Origin: Ascochyta rabiei
Taxonomy: Eukaryota > Ascomycota > Dothideomycetes > Pleosporales > Didymellaceae
Assembly: GCF_004011695.2 (NCBI RefSeq)
Contig: NC_082408.1
Span: forward strand, 1,349,501 to 1,413,500
Length of the DNA stretch: 64,000 bases
Direction: 5' to 3'
Each line of letters starts with the position of its first letter. Within the stretch, counting starts at the first letter, position 1. A program made the translations under genes and the position numbers. The notes beneath the pieces were generated by a model. That model saw nothing but the letters and a program-made list of their open reading frames with translations, made no database searches and was not told the DNA's origin. Shown here piece by piece: positions 48,024 through 59,500 of the stretch.

Positions 48024-48060
48024 AGTTCTTACTAAGGAAGTTACTGTATACACTAGCACA

Positions 48061-48415
48061 ATACTAGAATAAACCTAGTAAGACTAAGTATAAATAAAAG
48101 CTATAAAATTATAATACTCTAAGTATAAGAGTACTAAAAGTAAATCTAAAACACTAAGCTTTTTACTAAGGAGTAATCTAAAACCGGATCTAGCCCTATG
48201 TGAAACTAAATCTAGGCCTGTCTAAAAAACCAGACCTAGGCCTATCTAAAACTAGATCTAGGCCTATCTAAAACCGGATCTAGGTCTACCTAAAACCAAA
48301 TCTAGGCCTATCTAAAAACCGGATCTAGGCCTATCTAAAACTATAAAGGATAAATACAGCTCTCTCTCTATAATTATAAAATTAATTAATTTAACTATTA
48401 CTTCTAATTTTCATA
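48061..48415 (+). repeat. copia LTR, second part
   Basis: Completes the LTR begun at 24349: ATACTAGAATAAACC, then the 22-bp array (48180-48345), ending CTAATTTTCATA (intact copies: CTAATTTTCACA). The next base starts reversed copia integrase sequence, so this + strand element itself lies inside another copia copy. Confidence 0.87.
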
Positions 48416-49467
48416 CATATTAAATGCTAAGTACTTCCTAAACCTAGTATAAAGTTAGATTTAGTTAAACTAAACTATAGCTTATTGTTTTTATATACCT
48501 TATTATCTAAATCCCCTAGTAGATCTAGATCTATTTAATCTAGAGATAAGGAAGCTTAATCTTGTTCTTTTTTAACTCTTTTGTCTGCTATATTTTTAGA
48601 TAGATTGGGTAAATATTAAATAGAATTATAGGTATGTCTAGTTTTCAAAAAATTAGGTTTCTTTTCTAGATTAAGAAACTAGTAACTACTTGTTTAATGC
48701 GTTTTTACTTTATATTTATTACAATAGGGTTACTTTATAACCTTATTCTTTTAATATAGTTTATATTTTGTTTAATAAAGTACTTTTTTAGTTCTTGTTT
48801 AGCAATAATATTTACTAATTAAATTAGAAAATAGTGTTTCTATATTTATTTTATCTAAATTCTAATTAAAAGATTAAGTTAGAATAGTAATAAATCCCTT
48901 ATACTTTAGAGTTAGACTGTTAAATATATAAGCAAGTACTACTTACTTAGGTAATTAAATTCCTTTTAAGCTTAAATTTTTATTAAGATATTTAATTTTA
49001 CTTTGGAAATTTTTTATTAAATCGAAGTCCTAGAGAAAAGATTTAAAGAATTCTTTTAATAGAAGAAATTTATCTATAAATCCTTTTAAAGAGTATAGAT
49101 TGGCTAGTATAATTTAGTAATCTATAGTAGTAGTACACTTTTAAATTTATATACTAGGGCTGTTTTTGCAACTAAGTATAATATATACTTTTGCCTTTCG
49201 GTCTATAGTAGTTAGGATAACAATAGGCTTAAAATTATGTTTATAGATAGGATTATAGAGATCCTTAGTAGTAAGGATAGCTATTATTTAGCTGCTTTAG
49301 AATTTGTAATTAGCGTAGCTAGAGACCTTTTTAATTTTAAGAGAATCTAACATTTTTAATTTTTAAGTTAGAATTGTGAATTAGTGCTATTTCAACTCTA
49401 AGAGGTGTTAATTGAGAAATATATAATTTAGATGTTGTTTAGTTAATAGTAAGCTAGGCTTATAACC
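48416..49467 (-). pseudogene. copia gag/pre-integrase fragment with primer-binding site
   Basis: Minus-strand sequence matching 21690-22795 of the copia element at 17787-23641: the end of the pre-integrase region, gag, and the half-tRNA-iMet primer-binding site (49451-49467, GGTTATAAGCCTAGCTT) directly before the LTR. It is the 5' portion of an element whose remaining part is displaced or lost. Broken by RIP. Confidence 0.82.
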
Positions 49468-50203
49468 TGTTAAAAATAAGAAGTAATAGTTAAACTAATT
49501 AATTTAGTAATTACAGAGAGAAAGCAGTATTTATCCTTCCTAGTTTTAGATAGGCCTAGATGTGGTTTTAGATAGGCCTAGATCTAGTTTTTAAATAGGC
49601 CTAGATCCAGTTTTAGATAGGGCTAGATCCGGTTTTAGATAACCCCTTAGTAAAACACTTAGTGTTTTAGATCTAATTATAGTACTCTTAAACTTAGAGT
49701 ATAATAGTTTTTTAGTCTTTATTTTTACTTAGTCTTACTAGGTTAATTCTAGTATTAGAGAAGAAACCTTAAAAAACGCGTTTTAACATGATTGCAAGCA
49801 AGATATTAAAAAGTTAGTTTAAATAATTTATTACACTAGCGATGCTAGTATTATAGGCTTACTAATCTTAGATACTATGTATTAGCTCGTAATGTATATA
49901 GTAAAAGATGCGCTAGTGTAATAAATAATAGATTACTCCTAACTATAAGGTTTTTATTACAAAATATGTGTATTTCTTCTATTCCCTAACTACTATTCTC
50001 TTTAGAGACCTAGTAAGGACTAGTAGAGCTTAGGAAATATTTTTATTTAGTTTATTAGGTATGTTATACCTATTGCGAGGCTTAGAAGTATTACTAGACT
50101 TCTATAGCTTTTATTATAGCTTTAACTATATCTACTTAGAAAAAGTTTATTTTGTAATTTCTTTATTAGAGTTTATTTAAGAAGTGTTCTCTTAGTTTTC
50201 ATA
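49468..50203 (-). repeat. copia LTR, reversed, truncated
   Basis: Begins TGTTAAAAATAAGAAG and contains a short array (49545-49640) and the hairpin block (49828-49924). It is cut about 80 bp before the normal LTR end and joined to RNase H sequence of the next copy. Confidence 0.83.
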
Positions 50204-52456
50204 TTATATATTGTGCTTTACAGCTACTTAGAGCAGTTACTTTTTATAGTTTACTAAACTAGCTAATAGGAGTGTTATTAAACATAAATATATAGCTAGT
50301 TTTACTTTCTCTAGTAGTTAGATTTCTACTTTCATTAGCATCTGTATATCGAAGTAATAATAGTGCTAATTATAATTAGAAAAATAATGCATTTTCTCTT
50401 ATGTAATTTAGGTATTTAAAACTCCTATTAACTACTATAAAGTGTTCTTTAGCAGGGTTAGATATGTATCTTACGCAGCTATACACACTAAATACTAAGT
50501 TAGGTCTAGTGTAGATAGTTAAGTATATTAAACTACCTATATTTTACTAGTAGAGTTTTATATCTTCTAGAGTTACTTATTCTTTATTCTTTTATAGCTT
50601 AATACTAGCTTCTGCTAATGTACTAACAGGATTTAAATCTAGCTTCTTTTGTTAGTATGTCTTTAATATACTTAGTTTGTTTTAAGTAAATAGACCTTCT
50701 TACTCTATCTCTTATTATCTCTATCTCTTGAAAATATTTTACTTCTTCTAGATTACTTAGTTCTAGTAGCCTTGCTAGATTTATTCTTAGTTCTTTAATA
50801 AGTTTAACGTTGTTTCCTATTATAAGAACATTATCTACATAGATTATTAGATAGATACTTGTCTTTTTATTTATAAAGATACCATATTCTATAAATATAG
50901 GCTTAAAATCTAGTTTACCTAGAATAGCTTTTAGGTATGTATACTAGGCTCTAGGTGTCTGTTTTTATCTATAAATTACTTTATTTAATTAATAAACATT
51001 AGTTTTATCTTCTAAAACGCCTATAGGTTGTTGTATATATATATCTACATCTATAGGTACGTATAGAAAAGCGTTTTTAAAATCTAGCTATATTATTTTA
51101 AAATCTAGAAATACTACTATAAATAATAGTAGTCTTATAATATCTATTCTTATTACATTTGTAAAGTTTTCTAGGTGGTCTAGCTTATAGATTTAGCTAA
51201 ACCCTCTTATAACCTATCTTACTTTATATATAATAATATTATTATTAGAGTCTTCTTTAACCTTAAACACCTAGCGTTCCTTTAATACTGTTCTATATTT
51301 AGGTAGCTCTACTAGTAACTAGGTATTTTACTCTTTTAGTTAATTACACTCTAGTTTATAAGCTTCTAGCTATTCCTTTTTATTCTCTAGATTTATTACT
51401 TTAAAATAGGTACCCAGCTCTAAACTAGTATTACTAGGTATAAATGCTAATTTATTTTTAAAGTTACTAGGATAGTTGTTGATACTGCTATTCGTGTACT
51501 CTTAGTTTTGTGTACTATTAGAGTTACTAGGTAGACTATCTACTCTAGTACTTTGGTTATTATTCTTATAGGAGAACTCTTAATAACTTCTTTTATTATT
51601 ACTAAGTTCTTTATTAAAGTCCATTATAATTCCATCTTAGTTTTTAGTACTATTATTAAATTTACCTTCTAGGATTATAGCATCTCTTGTGTATATAATC
51701 CTCTTAGATATATTGTCTAAGATATAGTAATTATATTAGTTAAAACCTATTAGAGTTTCTTTCCTAGCTCTAGGCTCTAGCTTTGTAAGGCCTATTAATT
51801 TATCCTTATAGTATGCTATAGAGCCCTAAATCCTTAGATTTTCTAGATTTAGTCTTTTATTATAGAGCCTTTTAAATAGTAATATAGATATATAGAAGTG
51901 TAGAGTTATATTACATATATAAACAGCTGTTTTAATAACCTCTACCCAGTATAGAAGATATACATTAGCATTAAATAGTAATACTCTAGCTGTTTCTATA
52001 ATAGTTTAAATAATTCTCTCTATTAAACCATTTTGCTCTGGTGTATAGGGGCTTAAATATTAATAAATAATACTGTTTTTAATAGTAAATCTTTTTAATA
52101 AAGTGTTATTAAAATCAATACTGTTATCTAATCCTATTATCTTAATAGATGAATTAGATTAGTTTCCTAATTTTAATTTATATTCTTCAAATAATTCTAG
52201 GGCCTCTAAGTTTTGTTTTAAAAGCTTAAGGTTTAATTTCCTAGTAGCACTATCTAGGAAAAAGATTATATATCTATATTCTGCTTTTAAACTAGAAGTT
52301 ATAGGTCTATAAATATCTATTACTATCTCTTATAGATAAATAGTAGGTTTATCTATTATAACTCTTAATTTAATATTAGTTTGTTTAGTCTGTATAAAGG
52401 CTACACAGTTAAAACTATAGTTTTATAGTATTCTAATATTAATTAGTTTACTTATA
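50204..52456 (-). pseudogene. copia RNase H, RT and integrase C-terminal part
   Basis: Minus-strand copy of 18970-21230. RNase H starts at the KAEY-x-AL block (50210-50240) and RT covers about 50560-51240. The integrase core C-terminus is near 52000-52060 (EQNGLIERI-type segment), and the core continues to 52440. Interrupted at 52456 by a pogo-type element; the integrase frame resumes at 55386. Stops are RIP-type. Confidence 0.85.
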
Positions 52457-53409
52457 ACGTGTTTTACTACTAAGCAGCGCACCCCTACTAAGCGGCGCGC
52501 CCTTACCAACATTATAACTATTACAGAAGATTACTAATACACTAGAACACTATACTAATAATTAATCTAGCCTAATATACTATTTAGAAGCGTTACTATT
52601 ATCTATATCTATAAATCTTGCTGTACAGGTACGTATATTATAGCTAGTCTTACTATATTACCTATTATACCTCTTCTTACATACCCTCTTTATAGGTTGT
52701 TTAGCTACCTAACTACTACTATAGTCCTTCTTACCTATTAAATCCTATACGTCCCCTACTATAGAAGTCTCCCCTATTTAAATATACTTTTCTTTACAAC
52801 TACGCTACTCTATTAAAGTAGCTATTACTTTATAAATACTAGCTAGTGTTTGCGCCTATAATACTAAATTATAACCTATAATAGCTATACCTTTTATAAG
52901 CAAATTAATAGCCTTTAGAAGAAGAGAAACTAGTAATTCTCTATACCTTTATATACGCTTAGAAACCAGCGTTAATTACGCCTCTATCTTCTTTAGGGTA
53001 GCTAGATTTTTTAACTCCTATAGGGTAGCCTCTAGTAGTGTTCTAGTATAAGTATCGAAGTATCTCGTTTAGCAGGCACATTAGGAAAGAGAGAGAGAGT
53101 AATAGATTAATAGTAAGGTAGGTAGTAAGGTGTCTGTCTATTAGATAGATAGATGCCCCTCTTATACCTAGCATCTAAGGAATTGCTAAGGTTATCCCCC
53201 CTATTTACTAGCATTACTAAGGTAGTTACTCTGTACACTAGTATAAACCTCTCCTACCTTAACAGTATAGTCCTATTATACTATAATAGCTATTATAAAT
53301 AGAATAGCTACTAAAAATAGATAGAGGCAATTCCTTCTATCTAATTAGATGCTACTAATTGTTACCTAATAGGTACTAATTAGCTAGCATGTAGTATACC
53401 TTAGGACCT

Positions 53410-53545
53410 AACAGATCTACTAGATCTGCTAGATATACTAGATCTAAGTGCTAACAAATATACTAGATATGCTAGATCTAACTACTAACAGATACACTAG
53501 ATATACTAGATCTAAGTGCTGCTAGATCTACTAGATGTGCTAGGG
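53410..53545. repeat. CTAGAT-type short repeats in element C
   Basis: Units of about 9 bp (CTAGATCTG, CTAGATATA, CTAGATCTA) grouped in blocks separated by CTAAC words. Confidence 0.7.
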
Positions 53546-53631
53546 GAGGTGCTAAGAGGCGTGCTAAGAGGCGTGCTAAGAGGCGTGCTAAGAGGCGTGC
53601 TAAGAGGTGTGCTAAGAAGCGTGCTAAGAAG
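53546..53631. repeat. 12-bp tandem array in element C
   Basis: Seven copies of GCGTGCTAAGAG with small changes (GGTGCTAAGAG at the start, GCGTGCTAAGAA at the end). CpG and TpG are kept in most units. Confidence 0.88.
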
Positions 53632-53640
53632 TCTAATAAT

Positions 53641-53868
53641 AACGTCCTAGTCTAGAATTAACAGGATAATTCCTAGGCCGTGCCCTAGCCTTTAGAGTGG
53701 CAGATTTTTAGATAATAACGTCCTAGTCTAGAGTTAACAGGATAACTCCTAGGCTATGCCCCAGCCTTTAGAGTAGTAGAATTTTAGATAATAGCGTCCT
53801 AGTCTAGAGTTAACAGGATAATACCTAGACTGTACCCTAGCCTTTAGAGTAGCAGATTTCAATATTAG
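53641..53868. repeat. three 76-bp repeats shared with gypsy A
   Basis: Units start at 53641, 53717 and 53793 with AACGTCCTAGTCTAGA (AGCGTCC in the third). Same period and number as at 46706-46932. Confidence 0.9.
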
Positions 53869-55385
53869 CTACTATACCGTGCCCCCTAGTTAGGTTAATA
53901 TTTTGTTCTAGTATAAGTATTAAAGCATCTTATTTAGCAGGCTGCAGGCATATTAGGAGAGAGAGAGAGTAATAGATTAATAGTAAGGTAGGTGGTAAGG
54001 TGTCCGTCTATTAGATAGATAGATGCCCCTCTTATACCTAGCATCTAAGGGATTACTAAGGTTATCCCCCCTGTTTACTAGCATTACTAAGGTAGTTACT
54101 CTGTGCACTAGCATAGTAGTAGAGGTATTAGCGTGCAAAGCACCACATTAAGCTTTAATAGCACTTGCTCTATGTTGTAGGGTACTAAACTAGACCCTCT
54201 AAAGCTTACTAGGATATTTTCCTTTCTAATTACCTTATTAAAAGTAAAACAAAAGGCTAGTAAGAACGTCTCTTTCTAAAATAACTTAACAGATTAACTT
54301 ACCTAGCTGTTAATCTTAGTAGAGTATGCCTGCTTTAAAGGGGCAAAACAGCCTGTATTAAGCAGCTATAGTAGGTGTAATAAGTAAGAAGGTATATAGA
54401 GAGTAATTATCTTCTATTTTATATAGTACTTATAGGATTTATAGCTCTAGTAGCTCTTAAAGCTATCTGTAATTAGTAGATAGTATACGCCTATAGTATA
54501 CTTCTCTATATATATATTAAAGTACTTTAGCTACTTTATACTAAGCTTGTTTATTATCTAGCTATTAGTACTAGTCTTAATTACCTATTTATAAGGTAGG
54601 TCTAGGTACTAGCTTAATATAATAACCTTACTGCTAAAGATAATAAAGGGTAGAATAGCTTATCTACTAGTGTAGATGCCCTAGATAATTATAACCTAGT
54701 CTTGTTTTCCTAGCTATATCTTCTTAGGATTACTTTACTTCTTAGAGCCTATAAAGACTATCTAAGCGGTAACTATACCTATTATAAAGCTAGACTTATT
54801 TAAGTTCTATATGTCTTTATCTAGGATCCTATACATCTTCTTTATGTTTCTAACTAGCTTAAACTAAAGCTCTATAACACGTAGATTTTTATTTAGAGCT
54901 TATTAATAATTATATAAGTAACTGTGTTAAAGCCTAACCTCCTTAGTACGCGTCCTAAGCCTGTCTACCTAGTTCTTACTAATAGGTCCTTTACTATATG
55001 CAGTAAGGAGATTATTAGCTATTTCTTACACTATAGTCCTTATAGCGCCTATTTTTTATATATCTAGCTTAAGTATACATACTACTATTACCTTCTCTTC
55101 TATCTTATCTAGCTTACTTAAGTTAGGTTAATAGTTACATTAGGCGCGCTTTCTAGCGCGTTATTATCTTAGTGTTATTTCTAGGACGTTAAATGCTATA
55201 GATGCGTATTTTGTACTATCTAGTGTAGTAACATCTGTAGCTTAGATAGTAAGGTAGAGTATGCCTTTTTATAGGATTATTACGCGTAGTATTATAGTAG
55301 TATTATTGTAATAGTCTATAATAGTTGCGATGTTAGTAAGGGTGCGCTGCTTAGTAGGGGTGCGCTACTTAGTAGTAAAACACGT

Positions 55386-56563
55386 TAGTATCTATACTTA
55401 TATGTCTAAATCTATTATGTTATAGTTCTAGCCTATCTATAGTAGAGTTATTAGGATCTAAGTAGAGTATATATTTCTTATAGTTAATATATCTATAAAT
55501 CTATCTCTAATAATAATCTTATTTATAAGGTCTAGTATATACATGTTATAAGCATACTTAGCTTTAATAACTAGGTTATCCTTTATTAAGATAGATTCTT
55601 CCTTTGTAAAGTATGCTTTAAAGTCTTTTTCTATTAATTTTTAAATAAACAAAAGGTTTATAGAGAAGCTTAGTATAAAGACGTAATTATTTAGTATAAT
55701 ATTTGTATTATTTACTAAAAGGCATATCTTTCTAATAGCTACAGCATTAATAGTCGTATTATTACCCCAGCCTAGTTTAGTTACTTTATTTACTAAACTA
55801 CCTTCTAAAAATAGTACCCTATTACATATCTAATACTAAGTACTTTCTAAATTAAGTATTAAGTTAGCTTTAGTTAAACTAAACTGTACGTTATTTTTAT
55901 AATATACCTTAATATCTAAATCCCCTAGTAAATTTGGATCTATTTAATCTAGAGATAAGAGAGCTTAATCTTATTCTTTTTTAACCCTTTTTCTACTATA
56001 TATTTAGCTAAATTAGGTAATTATTAAATAGATTTATAGGTATGTCTAGTTTTAAACCAATTAGATTTCCTTGCTAGATTAAGAAACTAGTAACTACTTG
56101 TTTAGTGCGTATTTACTTTACATTTATTATAATAGAATTACTTTATAACCTAAGTCTTTTAATATAGTTTGTGTTTTGTTTAATAAAGTACTTTTTTAGT
56201 ACTTATTTAGCAACAAGACCTTTTAATTAAATTAGAAATTAATCTTTCTATTTTTATTCTATCTAAATTCTAATTAGAAGATTAAGTAATAATAGTAGTA
56301 AGTCCCTTATAATTTAGAGTTAGATTTTTTAGTATATAAGTAAGTACTACGTACTTAGGTAATTAAATTCCATTTAAGAGTAAATTAATATTAAGGTATC
56401 TAATTTTGCTAAGAAACATATCTAATAAATTAAAGTTTTGGAGATAGGATTTAAAGAATTCTTTTAATAGAATAAATTTAGCTGTAAATCCTTTTAAGAG
56501 TATAGATTTGCTAGTGTAATCTAGTAATCTATAGCAGTAGTACACTTTTAGATTTATGTACTA
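55386..56563 (-). pseudogene. copia integrase N-terminus, pre-integrase and gag part
   Basis: Continuation of the copia polyprotein from 52456, matching 21226-22425. It includes the integrase zinc-binding region near 55440-55400 and, toward the right, gag sequence with the open remnant 56363-56545. Interrupted at 56563 by a second pogo element. Confidence 0.83.
56363..56545 (-). pseudogene. 60-codon open remnant of copia gag
   Basis: Uninterrupted frame on the minus strand. FTAKFILLKEFFKSYLxNFN followed by FLSKIRYLNINLLLNG fits the UBN2/copia gag pattern: F-x-A-x-F-x-L-x-x-E-F, then a helix ending K-I-R-x-L-x-x-x-L. It is the true gag frame but only a fragment; the Met is internal. Confidence 0.75.
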
Positions 56564-59500
56564 ACGTGTTTTACCACTAAGCAGTCACCACTACTAAGCG
56601 GTTACCCCTTACTAACATTGCGACTTTTACAGACTATTACAATAATGCTACTATAATACAACGTACAATTAACCTACAACAAAGGCACACTCTACCTTAC
56701 TATCTAGGCTACCTAAGCTACCCCTCCTAATACTATAAAACATGCATCTAGAGTATTTAACATGCTCTAAATAACGCTAGTATAACAACGCGCTAGAAAG
56801 CGCGCCTAACGTAACTGTTAACCTAACTTAAGTAGGCTAGATAAGATAGAGGAGGAGGTAATAGTAGTATGTATACTTAAGCTACATACGTAAGAAATAG
56901 GCGCTATAAGGACTATAGTACAAGAAATAGCTAATAATCTCCTTACTACACGCAGTAAAGGACCTGCTAGTAAGAACTAGGTAGACAGGTTTAGAACGCG
57001 TACTAAGAAGGTTAAGCTATAACATAGTTACTTATACAATTATTAATAAGCCCTAAATAAAGATCTACGCGTTATAGATCTCTAGTTTAAGCTAGTTAGA
57101 AATATAGAGGAGAAGTATAGGATTCTAGATAAAGATATATATAACTTTAATAAGTCTAGCTTTATAATAGGTATAATTACTGCTTAGATAGTCTTTACAG
57201 GCTCTAAGAAGTAAAGTAATCCTAAGAAGATATAGCTAGGTAATTATAACTAGATTATAATTATCTAGGGTATCTACTCTAGTAGGTAGGCTATTCTACT
57301 CTTTATTATCTTTAGCAGTAAGGTTCTTATATTAAGCTAGTATATAGAACTACCGTATAACTAGGTAATTAAGACTAGCACTAACAGCTAGATAATAAAT
57401 AAGCTTAGTGTAAAGTAGCTAAAGCACTTTAATATATATATAAAGGAGCGTACTATAGGCATATACTATCTACTAATTATAGATAGCTATAAGGGCTATA
57501 CGCTAGTAAAAGGGTAGAGGGTACCCTAGGGTTAGATAGGGGTTAGGTACAGTCTGCACGGACTAGAGGTAGAGGTAGGGTAGAGGTAGGGTCTATATAG
57601 GGTAGGGGTAGGGTAGAGTCTACATAGACGTTAGGTAGAGGTAGAGTAGAGGTACCTCTAGCGTAGGGTAGGGGTAGGGTACAGTCTGCACAGAGTAGGG
57701 GTAGAGGTAGGGTAGAGTAGGGTTTAGGGCAGGGTCTGTAGGGAAGAGGTAGGCCTAAGTAGGGCCGATAGGTGTTAGCGTGTAACTCTTTAACTAAAGT
57801 AGGTATTATAAACCTTTATACTATAGGAATATAGAGTAAGATAAGCACTTTTAAACAGTCTATATACTATAAGATTCTAGTTAAAACTGGTAGAGCTAGA
57901 GTAGTTATTATATAAATCCTAGGTTATTATAATATAGGCCTACGTAACAACTACTCTAGCTCTACTAGTTTTAATTAGAATCTTACAGTATATAGACTAT
58001 TTAAAAGCACTTATCCTACTCTATATCTTTATAGTACAAAGTTTTATAATACCTACTTTAGTTAAAGAGTTAGAGGTAGAGGTAGAGGTAGGAAAGAGGT
58101 AGGCCTAAGTAGGGCCTGTAGGTGTTAGCGTGTAACTCTTTAATTAAAGCAGTTATTATAAAACTCTATACTACAGAAATGTAGAGTAAAATAAGCACTT
58201 TCTAACAGTCTATATTATGTGTAATTCTAATTAAAACTAGTAGAGGTATAGTACTTATTGTGTAAATTCTAGGCTGTTATAATATAGGCCTACGTAACAA
58301 CTACTCTAGCTCTACTAGTTTTAATTAGAATCTTACAGTATATAGACTGGTTAAAAGTACTTATTTTACTCTATATTTCTATAGTATAAAGTTTTATAAT
58401 ACCTGCTTTAGTTAAAGAGTTACACGCTAACACCTACCCTACCTAACCTCTACCTAACCCCTACCTATACCCTATGTAGACCCTACCTTACCTCTACCCC
58501 TACCCTATATAGACTCTACCCTACCCTTACCTATACCCTATATAGACCCTACTCTACCCCTACCTATACCCTATATAGACTCTACTCTACCCCTACCCTC
58601 TTAGTATAGAATTAGCGTAGGTAGAGGTAGGGTACAGTAGGGGTACATTACGCAATGTACCCTACCCCTACCTAACCTCTACCCTTTTACTACTGTTAAG
58701 AGCTACTAGAGCTATAAATTCTATAAGTACTATAAGGAATAGAAGATTATTACTTTCTATATACCTTCTTACTTATTACACCTACTACAGCCGCTTAATA
58801 TAGGCTGTTTTACGCCTTTAAAGTAGGTGTACTCTTCTAAGAATAATAGCTAGGTAAGGTACTCTGTTACGCAAGTTAAGAAAGAGACGTTCTTACCAGC
58901 CTTTTGTATTGCTTTTAATAAGGCAATTATAAAGGAAAATATCCTAGTAAGCTTTAGAGGCTCTAGTTTAGTACCCTACAACATAGAGTAAGTGCTATTG
59001 AAGCTTAATGTAGTGCTTTGCACGCTAACACCTCTATTACTAGAGGCTACCCTATAGGAGTTAAAAACGCTAGCCACCCTAAAGGAGATAGAGGCGTAAT
59101 TAACGCTAGTTTGTAAGCGCATATAAAGGTATAGAGAATTACTAGTCTCTTCTCTTCTATAGACTGTTAATTTGCTTATAAAAGGTATAGCTATTATAGG
59201 TTATAATTTAGTATTATAGGTATAGAAACTAGCTAGTATTTATAAGGTAATAGCTACTCTAATAGAGTAGCGTAGTTATAACAGAAAGTATATTTAAATA
59301 GAGGAGAGTCTTATAGTAGGTAACGTACAGGATTTAATAGCTAAGAAGAACTATAGTAGTAGGGAGGTAGCTAAACAGCCTATAAAGAGGGTATGTAAGA
59401 AGAGGCACTATAGGCGTTATAGTAAGACTAGCTATAATATACATACCTGTATAGTAGAAATTATAGATATAGATAATAGCAACGCTTCTAAATAGTATAT

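Larger units (their letters stand above)
24848..48060 (-). mobile_element. Ty3/gypsy element 'A' with internal nested insertions
   Basis: LTRs at 24848-25102 and 46970-48060 (TGTTCTAGTATAAG...CACTAGCACA), with a 4-bp ATAC target duplication in a copia LTR. On the minus strand the order is 5' LTR, leader with three 76-bp repeats, gag, protease/linker, RT, RNase H, integrase, a long extra reading frame, polypurine tract, 3' LTR. It is interrupted by gypsy B (30154-39236), a pogo-type element (42192-44043) and a foldback element (47199-48023). Without these it is about 11.4 kb, large for gypsy; the extra ORF accounts for the excess. The RT-integrase type is a common fungal group with an R-V-S-I-x-D-x-G RT motif. 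Confidence 0.87.
46970..48060 (-). repeat. gypsy A 5' LTR, split by a foldback element
   Basis: LTR parts 46970-47198 and 48034-48060 flank the foldback insertion, with AGTTCTTACT duplicated on both sides. Rejoined, it matches 24848-25102. The inner flank reads AAATAGTAACCTAACTAGGG on the element strand; this should be the primer-binding site, but I cannot assign a tRNA. Confidence 0.85.
53039..54115 (-). mobile_element. small non-autonomous LTR element 'C' related to gypsy A
   Basis: LTRs at 53039-53245 and 53904-54115 with TGTTCTAGTATAAGTAT start and CTAGCATA/CTAGTATA end. GTAG is duplicated on both sides (53035-53038, 54116-54119). LTR ends, polypurine tract (GGAGAGGTT next to the left LTR), the three 76-bp leader repeats and the sequence beside the 5' LTR (CCCCCTAGTTAGGTTA) match gypsy A, while the LTR middle differs. 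There is no coding sequence in the 658-bp interior. It therefore looks like a TRIM/LARD-type derivative moved by gypsy A proteins (inference). The 4-bp target duplication is the same size as that of gypsy A. Confidence 0.85.
52457..55385 (-). mobile_element. pogo-type DNA transposon (1848 bp without its insert) with nested LTR element
   Basis: Inverted repeats of about 57 bp start ACGTGTTTTACTACTAAGCA on the left and ACGTGTTTTACTACTAAGTA on the right. TA flanks each side (52455-52456, 55386-55387). The uninterrupted site is 21222-21250 of the other copia copy (TTACTTA-TA-GTATC). A minus-strand transposase remnant occupies about 55230-54150 and 53035-52560: DDE region near 54830-54480, C-terminal part beyond the insertion. 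The 1077-bp LTR element 53039-54115 splits the transposase. The ends carry repeated CTAAGCRGCGC words, as in the relative at 56564-59617. Confidence 0.88.

Noticed and set aside
47738..48025. A 95-codon open frame rich in Pro, Leu and Tyr
   Set aside because: It lies wholly in the C-rich arm of foldback element F1. CTACCC-type repeats read as P-Y-L-P-L in a frame with no stops, so openness follows from the repeat. No start context or homologous protein is evident.
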